Shown: positions 1-9,000, numbered from the stretch's first letter. The stretch is 64,000 nt of DNA from Amycolatopsis marina (GCF_900111885.1 NZ_FOKG01000008.1:186001-250000); one strand, 5' to 3'. The notes: generated by a model from the sequence alone, not told the origin. A program made the numbers and translations.

Positions 1-604
1 CGTCCAGGTACTGGGTGGTCAGCAGCACCGTCGTGCCCTGTGCGACGACCGCCCGGACGATGTCCCAGACCTGGTTGCGGCTCCTCGGGTCGAGGCCGGT
101 GGTCGGCTCGTCGAGGAACAGCAGGTCAGGGGTGTTGAGGATGCTCGCGGCGATGTCGATCCGCCTGCGCATACCGCCGGAGTAGTTCTTCACCTGCCTG
201 CCTGCGGCCTCGGTCAGGCCGAACGCCGCGAGCAGCTGTTCGGCGCGCTGCCGCGCCGCGGGTTTGCGGTGGCCGAGCAGTCTGGCCAGCAGCACCAGGT
301 TCTCGGCGCCGGTCAGGTCCTCGTCCACCGAGGCGTACTGCCCGGTGAGGCTGACCCTGCTGCGCACGGCGTCCGCCTCACGCAGCACGTCGTGGCCGAA
401 GACCCTGGCCTCTCCGTCGTCCGGCCGGAGCAGGGTCGCCAGCATCTTCACCGCGGTCGTCTTGCCCGCGCCGTTCGGGCCGAGCACGCCGTAGACCGTG
501 CCTGCGGGGACGGCGAGGTCGATGCCGTCGACCGCCCGGGTGGTCCCGAAGGTTTTCACCAGCCCGGACGTCTCGATCGCCAGACCGTTGTCGGGTTGAG
601 CCAT
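1..604 (-). CDS. ABC transporter ATP-binding protein, DrrA-like (3' end cut by window)
   Basis: ATPase subunit of a drug/lipid exporter of the daunorubicin-resistance (DrrA) type. About 200 residues are visible and the C-terminus lies outside the window. Walker [10 protein letters not shown] is at residues 42-50, the signature YSGGMRRR at 141-148 and Walker [11 protein letters not shown] at 161-170. The [13 protein letters not shown] stretch after Walker A is typical of DrrA proteins. The ATG is at 604, preceded by an AAAGAGGA ribosome site. A partner permease would be expected just beyond the left edge. The substrate cannot be told from the sequence. Confidence 0.9.
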   Translation of the reverse strand, partial: MAQPDNGLAIETSGLVKTFGTTRAVDGIDLAVPAGTVYGVLGPNGAGKTTAVKMLATLLRPDDGEARVFGHDVLREADAVRSRVSLTGQYASVDEDLTGAENLVLLARLLGHRKPAARQRAEQLLAAFGLTEAAGRQVKNYSGGMRRRIDIAASILNTPDLLFLDEPTTGLDPRSRNQVWDIVRAVVAQGTTVLLTTQYLD

Positions 605-651
605 GGTTGTTCCCGTCCTCTTTCGGTTCGTTCGTTCCAGTCGTGAGTGCT

Positions 652-1233
652 TCAGGACACGTAGGGCCGTGTGGCGCGGGCGTCCCGCAGTGCCAGTCCC
701 CACCAGACGAGCTGGTCGAGCAGGGTCTGCGCCGCGTGCTTGCGCCCCTCCGTGTCGTGTGGTCTGCCTTGCTCGTCGAAGGTGCTGTCCAGCAGGTCGA
801 GGCCCACTCCGTCGCGCATCGTGACGGTGTGCAGTTCGGTGAAGACCTCGCGCAGCTGCCCCACGGCGTGCATCCCCCGATAGCGGCAGCCGTAGGAGAC
901 AAAGCCGACCGGCTTTGCCTGCCACTCGTCGTAGGCGTAGTCGATCGCCTGTTTCAGCGACGCCGGGAAGCTGCGGTTGTACTCCGGTGTGACCACGACG
1001 AAGGCCTCCGCCCGATCGATACTGGCGGTGAACTCGGCCATCTGTCCGGTCGGCTTCGCCGGATAGCAGTCCGGGAAGTCGAAGTCGGCCAGATCGAGCA
1101 CGTGGAGTTCGACGTCGGGGCGCTGCCGGGCGATGTCGGCGAACCACTCGGCGATGGCGGCTCCCGACCTGCCCTCCCTGGTGCTGCCAACGACCAGGGC
1201 GACCCGCAGGCCGGCCGCCTCGGTGTGGGTCAT
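652..1233 (-). CDS. NAD(P)H-dependent FMN reductase family protein
   Basis: Flavodoxin-like reductase of 193 aa, a usual length for the family. The FMN phosphate loop GSTREGRSG is at residues 16-24, and the [18 protein letters not shown] stretch is the classic isoalloxazine-contacting segment of NADPH-dependent FMN/azo/quinone reductases. The ATG follows GGAGGCGCG. It sits 47 bp upstream of the ABC ATPase on the same strand, so the two may be co-transcribed. It probably reduces quinones, azo dyes or free FMN in the cytoplasm; the natural substrate is unknown. Confidence 0.85.
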   Translation of the reverse strand: MTHTEAAGLRVALVVGSTREGRSGAAIAEWFADIARQRPDVELHVLDLADFDFPDCYPAKPTGQMAEFTASIDRAEAFVVVTPEYNRSFPASLKQAIDYAYDEWQAKPVGFVSYGCRYRGMHAVGQLREVFTELHTVTMRDGVGLDLLDSTFDEQGRPHDTEGRKHAAQTLLDQLVWWGLALRDARATRPYVS

Positions 1234-1331
1234 CGCGCCTCCATGCGGGAGTTCGTTGGTGTCTGTCCCATGGGCGCGAGATCCGGCCGAACGCTCGCTG
1301 GATCGGAACTAGCGGATGCCGGCGCGTCTCG

Positions 1332-1391
1332 ATGTCCCCAATAATGTGGCATTGGGGAACTTCAACGTCCCCAAAACCTCATTGGGGACAT
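1332..1391. repeat. Composite inverted-repeat element (REP/BIME-like)
   Basis: A 60-bp element with perfect 11-bp terminal inverted repeats ATGTCCCCAAT (1332-1342) and ATTGGGGACAT (1381-1391). Inside are two separate hairpins: CCCCAAT/ATTGGGG (1336-1342 with 1351-1357) and GTCCCCAA/TTGGGGAC (1367-1374 with 1382-1389). It lies between the cupin and the reductase genes, which run in the same direction. It could be a dispersed repeat, a transcript-processing site or a terminator for the cupin gene. No second copy was seen in the window. Confidence 0.7.
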
Positions 1392-1397
1392 CCCCGA

Positions 1398-1733
1398 TCA
1401 GCGGAGCGCGACGGTCAGCAGGACGGCGGCCTCGCCGATGGCCTGGACGGCGTGCCGTTCGGGCGGAACGGGAGCCAGCTCGCCGCTGCTCAGCAGCAGG
1501 TCGCGTTCGGCGGTGCGCAGCCGCACTCGGCCGTCGAGGACCTGCACGGTGGCGGCAGGGGGCGAATCGTGCTCGGCAAGTTCCATGTCCTCGGCAAGCG
1601 CGATGATCGTGACCCGCTGGGAGGTACTGGAGACGATCGTTCGGGCGGCGCGGCCCGCGTGGTGGGCGCGGGCCTGCTCGAGCAACTCGGCGGACAGGGC
1701 GTGGATCGACGTGACCTCGGGGTGATGGCTCAT
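1398..1733 (-). CDS. Small cupin-domain protein
   Basis: A 111-residue single-domain cupin. The core contains the beta-strand pattern HDSPPAATVQVLDGRVRL followed by GELAPVPPERHAVQAIGEAA, matching the two cupin motifs. The histidines expected as metal ligands are mostly replaced (only HDS and ERHAV remain), so metal binding is doubtful. Such proteins are annotated in actinomycetes as small stress or LuxR-associated cupins. It is co-oriented with the reductase gene downstream, separated by the inverted-repeat element. The function is unknown. Confidence 0.75.
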   Translation of the reverse strand: MSHHPEVTSIHALSAELLEQARAHHAGRAARTIVSSTSQRVTIIALAEDMELAEHDSPPAATVQVLDGRVRLRTAERDLLLSSGELAPVPPERHAVQAIGEAAVLLTVALR

Positions 1734-1868
1734 GGAGCGGCTCCCGGTTCGGATCCTTCCTGACCGTGATCACCTCGACGATAACGGTGAGTGGCGTCGG
1801 GCGCAGGCCGTCGACAGACGCGATGGAATGCGCGGCAATCCCTTAGCGTTGCGAAGGACCGGGAGCCT

Positions 1869-3206
1869 ATGCTGGCGGACGACCACGAGAGGGTGACGGT
1901 GACGGACACGGACGCGCGGGAGACCGCCGCGACAACACGGCTGCCCCGCGAGATCTGGGTACTGGTCGGCGCCAGTTTCCTGATCGCGATCGGCTACGGC
2001 CTGATCGCGCCCGCACTGCCCAGCTTCGCCGTCAGCTTCGATGTCGGGGTCACCGCCGCCGCGGTCGTCGTGAGCGCGTTCGCGTTCGTGCGGCTGGCGT
2101 TCGCGCCGGCCAGCGGACGGTTGGTGACGCGGTTCGGTGAGCGGCCGATCTACCTGTGGGGTCTGACCATCGTCGCGGCGGGCAGCGTGGCCAGTGCCTT
2201 CGCCGTCGAGTACTGGCAGTTGCTGCTGTTCCGCTCGCTGAGCGGAGTCGGCTCGACGATGTTCACCGTGTCGGCTGTGGGCCTGCTGATCCGGATCGCG
2301 CCCGCGCACCTGCGCGGCAGGGCCTCCGGGCTGTGGGGCACCAGTTTCCTGCTCGGCGGCATCGCGGGTCCGATCGTCGGCAGTGGTCTCGTCGTCGTCT
2401 CGCTGCGGGCACCGTTCCTGGTCTACGGCCTGGCGCTGATGCTCACCACCGGCCTGGTCTGGTGGCAGCTACGGCACTCGACGCTCGCGTCCCGCGCCGA
2501 CGAGGACGGGGAGCCGGTGCTCACCTTCCGGCAGGCGTTGCGACACCGCACCTACCGGGCGGCGCTGGCCTCCAACTTCGCCAACGGCTGGGTGGTGTTC
2601 GGGGTGCGCATGTCCCTGATCCCGCTTTTCGTGACGGCCGTGCTGGCCAGGGGCGAGGAGTTCACCGGGATCGCGCTCGCGGTGTTCGCCGCAGCGAACG
2701 CGGCTGTCCTGCTGGTCGCCGGCCGGTTCGCTGACACCCGCGGTCGAAAGCCACCCGCGCTGGTCGGCCTTGCGCTGCTCGCGGTCGGTACGGTCCTGCT
2801 CGGTCAGGCGCAGGAGCCGTGGCTGTTCCTGGTGGCCTCGCTCGTCGCCGGTTTCGGCTCCGGCGCGCTGAACCCGGCGCAGAGCGCGGCCGTGGCCGAC
2901 GTGCTGGGCAAGAAGGCCAGGGGCGGCGGAGTGCTCGCCGGGTTCCAGATGTCCGCCGACGTCGGCGCGGTCCTCGGTCCGCTGGCCGCGGGCGCGATCG
3001 CGGAGGCCTGGTCCTTCGGCGCGGCCTTCGCCGTTACCGGCGGCATCTCCGCGCTCGCCCTGGTGGTCTGGATCGCCGCACGCGAGACCCTGCCCGCCCC
3101 CGACACCGACGACGACGCGGACCGGGCGGGGCAGAGCGAACCCGAGCACACGGCCCAGGACGCCGTCCCCGAGTGCTGCGACCTGGACAGCGTGCGCAGG
3201 CGTTGA
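1869..3206 (+). CDS. MFS transporter (drug efflux type)
   Basis: Major facilitator protein of about 445 aa with twelve predicted hydrophobic segments. The loop GRLVTRFGERPIYLWG corresponds to MFS motif A, and the second half repeats it as GRFADTRGRKPP. The ATG at 1869 is chosen over an in-frame upstream ATG at 1791 because GGGAG lies directly before it and the upstream 26 residues are not membrane-like. The gene ends 16 bp from the convergent carboxypeptidase gene. The C-terminal tail is acidic and cytoplasmic. The substrate is not deducible. Confidence 0.9.
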   Translation: MLADDHERVTVTDTDARETAATTRLPREIWVLVGASFLIAIGYGLIAPALPSFAVSFDVGVTAAAVVVSAFAFVRLAFAPASGRLVTRFGERPIYLWGLTIVAAGSVASAFAVEYWQLLLFRSLSGVGSTMFTVSAVGLLIRIAPAHLRGRASGLWGTSFLLGGIAGPIVGSGLVVVSLRAPFLVYGLALMLTTGLVWWQLRHSTLASRADEDGEPVLTFRQALRHRTYRAALASNFANGWVVFGVRMSLIPLFVTAVLARGEEFTGIALAVFAAANAAVLLVAGRFADTRGRKPPALVGLALLAVGTVLLGQAQEPWLFLVASLVAGFGSGALNPAQSAAVADVLGKKARGGGVLAGFQMSADVGAVLGPLAAGAIAEAWSFGAAFAVTGGISALALVVWIAARETLPAPDTDDDADRAGQSEPEHTAQDAVPECCDLDSVRRR

Positions 3207-3221
3207 CCCCTCCGTACCGCG

Positions 3222-4466
3222 CTATTCCTCGGCCTGCCTGCGGCGGTGCACGACGATCACGCCGCCGATCGAGACGATCGCCGCGATCAGGGTGATGATC
3301 CACCCGGTGACGCCGAACGGGTCCTTTTCCGACGGCAGGACCGACGTCCCCGCCGCGGCGACCTGGTCCTGCTCCGGCTCGGCCTCCTCGGTCATCGCCA
3401 GCGTGTCCGCGGAGTAGTTCAACTGCCCGACAGGCTCGGGACCGGTCGCGGCGAGCGCGAAGCCGTAGTCGAGCAGCTCCGCCGCCTGTGCCGACAGCCG
3501 GGTCGGGCGCTGCTCGCCGCGCAGCAGCACCACCGCGATGCGCCTGCCGTCGCGCTCGGCGCCGCCCGCGTAGGTGTGCCGCGCGTCGTCGGTGAATCCG
3601 GTCTTCCCGCCGAGGAAGCCGGGGTAGTCGTCGAGCAGACGGTTGTCGTTGTAGATCGGGATGTCCGGTTCGCCCGGCGCGCCGGGGAAGTCGATGTGCT
3701 GGGTCGCAACCGCTTTGGCGAACTCCGGGTCGTGGATGGCGTAGTTGTACACCAGGCTCATGTCGTACGCCGAGGTCATCATTCCCGGTCCGTCCAAACC
3801 GGACGTGGTGGCGGCCCGGGTGTCCCGCGCACCGATGCGGGCGGCGAGGTCGTTCATCTTCTCCAGTGCGACCGGCATTCCGCCGAGTGCCGTGGCGAAG
3901 GCGTGCGCCACGTCGTTGCCCGAGCGCATCAGGAGGCCGTGCAGCATGTCGTCCACTGTGTACTCTTCGCCCGCGACGATTCCGACACAGGTGCACTCCT
4001 GGTTCGCGTCCAGTTCGGTCGGCGTGATGGTGTCGTCCGGCTCGAACTCCTGGATCGCCACCAGGGCGGTGAGTATCTTGACCAGTGAAGCGGGCCGGTG
4101 CCGTCCGTGCGGGTTCTTCGCGGCCAGCACCGCGCCACTGTCCAGATCCTGTACCAGCCAGGACTCGGCCGTGAGCCCCTCGGGAGGAGCGGGAGCGCCC
4201 GTGGGCAGTACCAGCCCGCACTCGCCCATCCGCTCGCCGCCCACCGGTTCGATGGGCACCGGCAGCGGTTCGGGGGAGGGCACTCCGGGAGGCGGCTCCT
4301 CGGAGGTGTCCACCGGAGGGGGCGGTAGCCGCCGGTTCGAGCAGGACTGGCTGGAAGGATCACCGGTCTCGTCCTGGGCGGCCGCCGGCAGTGCCGTCAC
4401 GGCGAGCACGCCGGAGAGCACGGCGACCAGCAGGACCCGGAGCGACCGATCACAAACGCTGCGCAC
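3222..4466 (-). CDS. dacA: D-alanyl-D-alanine carboxypeptidase (PBP5/DacA type)
   Basis: Trims the terminal D-Ala from peptidoglycan stem peptides outside the membrane. The three penicillin-binding motifs are all present: SLVK (S127-K130), SGN (182-184) and KTG (288-290). A signal peptide covers residues 1-30 (cleavage near AAAQ). A proline-rich linker follows at about 47-75, and one C-terminal membrane segment (about 383-405) ends in a basic RRRQ tail, so the enzyme is tethered at both topologically expected places. The start is GTG at 4466, only 6 nt after a CATACT -10 element, so the mRNA is probably leaderless. In Streptomyces the homologue is also next to the small membrane protein seen here at 4508. 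Confidence 0.93.
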   Translation of the reverse strand: MRSVCDRSLRVLLVAVLSGVLAVTALPAAAQDETGDPSSQSCSNRRLPPPPVDTSEEPPPGVPSPEPLPVPIEPVGGERMGECGLVLPTGAPAPPEGLTAESWLVQDLDSGAVLAAKNPHGRHRPASLVKILTALVAIQEFEPDDTITPTELDANQECTCVGIVAGEEYTVDDMLHGLLMRSGNDVAHAFATALGGMPVALEKMNDLAARIGARDTRAATTSGLDGPGMMTSAYDMSLVYNYAIHDPEFAKAVATQHIDFPGAPGEPDIPIYNDNRLLDDYPGFLGGKTGFTDDARHTYAGGAERDGRRIAVVLLRGEQRPTRLSAQAAELLDYGFALAATGPEPVGQLNYSADTLAMTEEAEPEQDQVAAAGTSVLPSEKDPFGVTGWIITLIAAIVSIGGVIVVHRRRQAEE

Positions 4467-4510
4467 CCGTGCAGTATGACTATCACCGCGCGGTCATACT
4501 GCACCCCATG
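4464..4510. promoter_or_regulatory. Mirror-symmetric divergent promoter with 12-bp inverted repeat
   Basis: Perfect inverted repeat GTGCAGTATGAC (4469-4480) and GTCATACTGCAC (4493-4504) with a 12-bp spacer. Each arm carries a CATACT hexamer facing outward. On the plus strand CATACT (4495-4500) is followed by 7 nt and the ATG at 4508. On the minus strand CATACT (4478-4473) is followed by 6 nt and the GTG at 4466. Both genes therefore look leaderless and driven from symmetric -10 boxes. The arms may also be a regulator site. Confidence 0.75.
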
Positions 4511-4750
4511 CGCATGTCTCGCCGCACCTCCCTCTTTCTGCTGATCTTCGGCGTGTGGTCCTGGATCATCTGGATCACCTTCGTCAGGAACCTGTGGGCG
4601 AGCGACAACGCCTGGTCGGCGGACGGTTCGCCGACGACGTTCTTCGTCGTTCACCTGGTGCTGGCCGTGGTCTCGTTCGTGCTCGGCACGATCATCGGCG
4701 TGATCGGCTGGCGTGGCCGGCGGGGCGCGCGTTCCGCCGCGTCCGGGTGA
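4508..4750 (+). CDS. Small integral membrane protein (SCO4848-like)
   Basis: An 80-residue protein with two membrane helices (about residues 6-24 and 43-66), an exterior loop WASDNAWSADGSPTTFF and a basic C-terminus WRGRRGARSAAS. It resembles the conserved actinobacterial family known from S. coelicolor SCO4848, which is also beside the D,D-carboxypeptidase gene. The biochemical role is unknown. The ATG at 4508 is preferred over the upstream in-frame start at 4391 because it follows the symmetric promoter at leaderless distance and the upstream extension would overlap the carboxypeptidase gene. Confidence 0.8.
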   Translation: MRMSRRTSLFLLIFGVWSWIIWITFVRNLWASDNAWSADGSPTTFFVVHLVLAVVSFVLGTIIGVIGWRGRRGARSAASG

Positions 4751-4874
4751 TTGCTCCGAATGGCGGGCAGCGCGCGGTAGTTTCGCTACCTAACGTTCTG
4801 CGCGTTGACCCGACCCCGGGCAGATCCCCGCGAGGCTGACCGCCTCCGGCCCGCTGCCCGCATCTGGAGGTGGA

Positions 4875-6311
4875 ATGTCCCGGATCCGAACGAGGCTGTT
4901 GCCCACGGCCGTGGCGCTGGCGATGGGGGCGGGCGGTGTGCTGCTGGCCCCGACGGCCGCCGCGGCACCGTCCGAAGCCGCTGCCTGCGACACGACCAGT
5001 CCGCAGTACAGCTACGTGGTGCTTTACCAGCAGGGCACGGCGCAGTCTGATGTGGACTCCGAGCTGGCGGCGGAGTGCGGCAGCAGGATCGCCTACTACC
5101 CGGAGATCGGGGTAGCCGTCGCCAGCTCGCGCAGCGCCGACTTCGCCGAGCGCCTCGGCGTTTTCCGGGCGTACTCGGCCGAGCGTGAGATGGCCGAGCC
5201 GCCCGCGACCACGGCGGCGGCCGCCAGGTCGGCCGCCCGCGCGGCCGCCGAGGACGAGGCCGACCTGGAGCGCACCACCGAGGTCAGCGTGGCCGCCGAC
5301 CTCAGCGAGCAGCAGTGGGACATGCGCGCGATCAAGGCGCCCGAGGCCAACGCGATCAACCCGGGCAGCCGCTCGGTGACGGTCGGCGTGCTCGACTCCG
5401 GTATCGAGTCCACCCACCCCGGTCTCCGTCACGCCGTGGACCCAGCCACGTCGGCGGGGTGCGTCACCGGTGCGCCGGACACCAGCCCGAGTGCGTGGGC
5501 ACCGACGACGTCCGACCACGGCACGCACGTGGCGGGCACCATCGCGGGCAAGGACACCGAGGCCGGCTTCACCGGCGTGGCTCCCGGCGTCCGCCTCGCG
5601 TCGGTGAAGGTGGTCAGTGACCAGGGGCTGATCTTCCCCGAGTCGGCGGTCTGCGGCTTCATGTGGGCGGGCAAGCACCGGTTCGAGGTGACCAACAACA
5701 GCTACTACGTCGACCCCGGTATGTTCTACTGCCCCGAGCAGCCCGGTGACGCGGCCGCGTACGAGGCCGTCCGCCGCGCCGTCGAGTACTCGCAGCGTCG
5801 CGGCGCGCTGAACGTGGCAGCCGCCGGGAACAGCGATCTGGACCTGGCCAATCCGACCAGCGACCCGAACCGGCCGCATCCGGTCGACTCCAGCTGCGCG
5901 ATCCTGCCGAAGGGCATCGACGGTGTCGTGACGGTCTCGGCCGTCGGCTACGAGGGCACCAAGTCCTACTACAGCAACTACGGCAGGGGCGAGGTCGAGG
6001 TGACGGCTCCCGGCGGGGATCGGACCCAGCCACCGCCGGAGGGCCAGGGTGCGGGCTGCCCGCTGTCGACCATCGTCGGCGGCAAGTACGGCACCAAGTG
6101 CGGGACGTCGATGGCCGCACCGCACGCTGCCGGGGTCGCCGCCCTGTTCGCGAGCCGGTACCGCAACGCGCCGCCGCAGGTGCTGAACGCGCTGTTGCTG
6201 GCCAAGGCCGATCCCGTGGCATGTGGCGAGGCCGAGGAGTGCACGGGCTCACCGCGCAACAACTCCTTCTACGGCCGGGGACTGGTGAACGCACTGCGGG
6301 CGGTGCGCTGA
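4875..6311 (+). CDS. Secreted subtilisin-like serine protease (S8)
   Basis: A 478-aa exported endopeptidase. The signal peptide is residues 1-31 (ending TAAAA). An I9-like propeptide region spans about 40-105, followed by an alanine-rich linker and the catalytic domain. The catalytic triad is visible: Asp174 in GVLDSGIEST, His215 in DHGTHVAGT and Ser412 in GTSMAAPHAAG, with the oxyanion region AAGNSD. Cysteines at the C-terminus (VACGEAEEC) suggest disulfides for life outside the cell. GGAGGTGG precedes the ATG. It is the first of several secreted proteins in this block. Two hairpins follow the stop codon. Confidence 0.93.
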   Translation: MSRIRTRLLPTAVALAMGAGGVLLAPTAAAAPSEAAACDTTSPQYSYVVLYQQGTAQSDVDSELAAECGSRIAYYPEIGVAVASSRSADFAERLGVFRAYSAEREMAEPPATTAAAARSAARAAAEDEADLERTTEVSVAADLSEQQWDMRAIKAPEANAINPGSRSVTVGVLDSGIESTHPGLRHAVDPATSAGCVTGAPDTSPSAWAPTTSDHGTHVAGTIAGKDTEAGFTGVAPGVRLASVKVVSDQGLIFPESAVCGFMWAGKHRFEVTNNSYYVDPGMFYCPEQPGDAAAYEAVRRAVEYSQRRGALNVAAAGNSDLDLANPTSDPNRPHPVDSSCAILPKGIDGVVTVSAVGYEGTKSYYSNYGRGEVEVTAPGGDRTQPPPEGQGAGCPLSTIVGGKYGTKCGTSMAAPHAAGVAALFASRYRNAPPQVLNALLLAKADPVACGEAEECTGSPRNNSFYGRGLVNALRAVR

Positions 6312-6333
6312 CCGCCCGCCTCTGACAGCGGTC

Positions 6334-6370
6334 GGGGCCATCCTGCGAGCGACATCCGCAGGGTGGCCCC
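6334..6370 (+). terminator. Hairpin terminator after the subtilase gene
   Basis: A 13-bp stem GGGGCCATCCTGC (6334-6346) pairs with GCAGGGTGGCCCC (6358-6370), with one G-T wobble and an 11-nt loop, 23 nt after the stop codon. There is no T-run, as is usual for high-GC actinobacterial terminators. Confidence 0.75.
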
Positions 6371-6374
6371 GACG

Positions 6375-6394
6375 GTGTCAGGGACTCCTGACAC
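6375..6394. terminator. Second perfect hairpin after the subtilase gene
   Basis: GTGTCAGG (6375-6382) and CCTGACAC (6387-6394) form a perfect 8-bp stem with a 4-nt loop, directly after the larger hairpin. It could be a tandem terminator or an operator for the next gene. Confidence 0.5.
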
Positions 6395-6446
6395 TGGGCC
6401 GAGTGGCCCCATTTGGGTCACGTGTCGGATACGTCGGTGGATGATT

Positions 6447-6474
6447 TGTAACAGCAGGACGAGTTTTGCCGCTT
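6447..6474 (+). promoter_or_regulatory. Conserved upstream element, copy 1
   Basis: TGTAACA followed by AGGA-containing sequence and TTTGCCGCTT, 57 bp before the first sugar dehydrogenase start. It is almost repeated at 8907-8932 before the second paralogue, while the DNA around it has diverged. It is a likely shared promoter or regulator site. Confidence 0.5.
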
Positions 6475-6531
6475 CTGGTGGGCAGAAAGCCTCACTTTCG
6501 GGTGAGGTCCCACGGTGACAGGAGCTCCGGC

Positions 6532-8835
6532 ATGGGAACACCCGCGCTGCGTGTCCGTACCAGGCTGCGCCGGATCGTCGCGGCCACGACAGCGGGCGTG
6601 CTCGCCACGGTCGGGCTCGTCACGATCCCGTCGGCGCCCGCGGTGGCGGCGGTGCCTGCCGGGTTCAGCGACACGGTCGCGATCAGCGGGCTCAGCTCGC
6701 CGACGGCGACCGCGTTCGCGCCCGACGGCCGGGTGTTCGTCGCGGAGAAGAGCGGCATCGTCAAGGTGTTCGATTCGCTGGCAGACCCGACCGCGACCGT
6801 GTTCGCCGACCTGCGGACCCAGACGCAGGACTTCTGGGACCGCGGCCTGCTCGGCCTCGCGGTGGATCCGCAGTTCCCGGCCCGCCCCTACGTGTACGCG
6901 TCCTACACCTACGACGCCGAGCCCGGCGGGACCGCGCCACGCTGGGGCGACGCCTGTCCGACGCCACCCGGGGCCACCGACAAGGGCTGCGTCGTCACCG
7001 GGCGGGTGTCCAAGCTGACGATGGGCGCGGGCGGGACGGCGACCGCCGAGCAGCCGTTGCTCACCGGGTGGTGCCAGCAGTACCCGAGCCATTCCATCGG
7101 CACCGTGACCTTCGGCCCGGACGGCAATCTGTACGTCGGCGGCGGGGACGGTGCGAGCTTCAACTTCGCCGACTACGGCCAGGTGGGCAACCCCTGCGCC
7201 GACCCGCCGGGCGCGCAGGGCACGAACCTCTCGCCACCGGCCGCCGAAGGCGGCGCGCTGCGTTCGCAGTCGCCGCGCAGGGCGGCGGGTCAGCCGGTGC
7301 TGCTCAACGGCGCGATCCTGCGGATCGACCCGGACACCGGCGAGGGCGTTGCGGGAAACCCGTTCGCGAGCAGCGCGGACGCCAATGCACGGCGAATCAT
7401 CGCCTACGGCCTGCGCAACCAGTTCCGGTTCGGCTTCCGGCCCGGCGGGAACGAACTCTGGGCCGGTGACGTCGGCTGGGGCACGTGGGAGGAGATCAAC
7501 CGCGTCGCGGATGTGACCGACGCGGTGGCGGAGAACTTCGGCTGGCCCTGCTACGAGGGCGACGCCCGGCAGTCCGGGTACGACAACGCGAACCTGACCC
7601 GGTGCGAGTCGCTGTACTCCGGCCCCGGCCAGACGGCGCCGTACCACGCGTACAACCACAGCGCCAAGGTCGCGGCGGGCGACGGCTGCCCGACGGGGGG
7701 TTCCTCGGTCAGCGGGATCGCCTTCGAGTCGGGGAGCAACTACCCGCCTGCCTACGACGGTGCGCTGTTCTTCGCGGACTCCTCGCGTGGCTGTATCTGG
7801 GCGATGCAAAGCGACGGCGGCGAGCCGAGTCCCTCGCGGATCGTGCCGTTCGTGACCGGCGCGAATGTCCCGGTGCAGGTGCTCACCGGCCCTGGTGGCG
7901 ACCTGTTCTACGTCGCACTCGGCGCGGGCGAGCTGCGCAGGGTGACCTACTGGGACGGCAGCAACCGGCCACCGGTCGCGGCGGCCACGGCGAATCCCTC
8001 GTCCGGCCCCGCGCCGCTGACCGTCCAGTTCGACGGCAGCGGCTCCAGCGACCCTGATCCGGGGGACACCCTCACGTACGCGTGGGACCTCGACGGGGAC
8101 GGTGCCCACGACGACGCCACCGGCCCGATCCCGACATGGACCTATGTGGACACCGCAACGGTGGGGGCCGGGCTGCGAGTGACGGATTCGAACGGGGCCG
8201 GGGCCACCACCGGGGTTTCGGTGACCGTCGGCACTCCGCAGGGGCTGGATCCGGTGCCGGTGATCGACGAGCCGACGAGTGCGCTCAAGTGGCGCGTCGG
8301 GCAGACGGTGGCGTTCACCGGAAGGGCGGTCGACGCGCAGGACGGGACGCTCCCGGCCGCGGCGCTGTCCTGGCGGCTGGCGATCCGGCACTGCGCGACG
8401 AACGGGACGTGCCATACCCACAACGTGCAGGACTACACCGGGGTCAGCTCGGGCACGTTCGTCGCGCCGGACCACGAATACCCGTCGCATCTGGAACTGA
8501 CGCTCACGGCGAAGGACTCCTCGGGGCGTACCGGCACCCGGACACTGGAGCTGCATCCGCAGACCGTCCAGCTGAACTTCACGTCGAATCCGAGCGGGGC
8601 ACTGCTCACCGTGGCGGGATCGGAGCAGCGGGCGCCGTTCTCCCGCACGGTGATCGTCGGGTCGAACAACTCGATCAGCGCGGCCAGCCCGCAGCGGCTC
8701 GGTTCGTTCAACTCGAAGTACGCCTTCACGAGCTGGTCCGACGGCGGAGCCAGGACCCACAACATCACGGCGCAGGCCGCCGCGACGGAGTACCGCGCGA
8801 ACTACCGCTGGTGCTGGCTGCTCAACCCCTGCTAG
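6532..8835 (+). CDS. Secreted PQQ-type sugar dehydrogenase family protein with PKD domain (copy 1)
   Basis: A 767-aa exported protein. The order is: signal peptide (residues 1-38, ending AVAA), a six-bladed glucose/sorbosone dehydrogenase beta-propeller (about 45-480) and a PKD domain (about 485-575, with FDGSGSSDPDPGDTLTYAWD). A C-terminal beta domain of unknown type (about 580-767) contains several cysteines and ends NPC. Propeller hallmarks are RVFVAEKSGIVKVFD, RGLLGLAVDPQFP, AYGLRNQFRFGFRP and ENFGWPCYEG. It probably oxidises sugars or polysaccharide ends outside the cell, though activity is unproven. The ATG at 6532 has AGGAG 8 nt upstream; a longer in-frame start at 6466 lacks one. A close paralogue follows directly. 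Confidence 0.88.
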   Translation: MGTPALRVRTRLRRIVAATTAGVLATVGLVTIPSAPAVAAVPAGFSDTVAISGLSSPTATAFAPDGRVFVAEKSGIVKVFDSLADPTATVFADLRTQTQDFWDRGLLGLAVDPQFPARPYVYASYTYDAEPGGTAPRWGDACPTPPGATDKGCVVTGRVSKLTMGAGGTATAEQPLLTGWCQQYPSHSIGTVTFGPDGNLYVGGGDGASFNFADYGQVGNPCADPPGAQGTNLSPPAAEGGALRSQSPRRAAGQPVLLNGAILRIDPDTGEGVAGNPFASSADANARRIIAYGLRNQFRFGFRPGGNELWAGDVGWGTWEEINRVADVTDAVAENFGWPCYEGDARQSGYDNANLTRCESLYSGPGQTAPYHAYNHSAKVAAGDGCPTGGSSVSGIAFESGSNYPPAYDGALFFADSSRGCIWAMQSDGGEPSPSRIVPFVTGANVPVQVLTGPGGDLFYVALGAGELRRVTYWDGSNRPPVAAATANPSSGPAPLTVQFDGSGSSDPDPGDTLTYAWDLDGDGAHDDATGPIPTWTYVDTATVGAGLRVTDSNGAGATTGVSVTVGTPQGLDPVPVIDEPTSALKWRVGQTVAFTGRAVDAQDGTLPAAALSWRLAIRHCATNGTCHTHNVQDYTGVSSGTFVAPDHEYPSHLELTLTAKDSSGRTGTRTLELHPQTVQLNFTSNPSGALLTVAGSEQRAPFSRTVIVGSNNSISAASPQRLGSFNSKYAFTSWSDGGARTHNITAQAAATEYRANYRWCWLLNPC

Positions 8836-8906
8836 TTCCGTCACCCCGGAGGCGTTACCGGCTGTCCCCTTTCGAGTTACTGAGCGAACGTCAGCTCCCA
8901 ATGTGC

Positions 8907-8932
8907 TGTAACAAGAGGAGAGTTTGCCGCTT
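8907..8932 (+). promoter_or_regulatory. Conserved upstream element, copy 2
   Basis: TGTAACA, AGAGGAGAG and TTTGCCGCTT repeat the element at 6447-6474, here 68 bp before the second paralogue. Retention of this block in otherwise divergent spacer DNA suggests that both genes answer to the same signal. Confidence 0.5.
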
Positions 8933-9000
8933 GTCCTACAGGCCCCACGTCGGCGGTGAATGACCCGAGTTTGAATACGACACAGTGACTGGAGTTCGGC

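Noticed and set aside
4692..6125. A long minus-strand open frame opposite the subtilase gene
   Set aside because: It is a shadow of the protease gene. The catalytic triad and signal peptide are on the plus strand.
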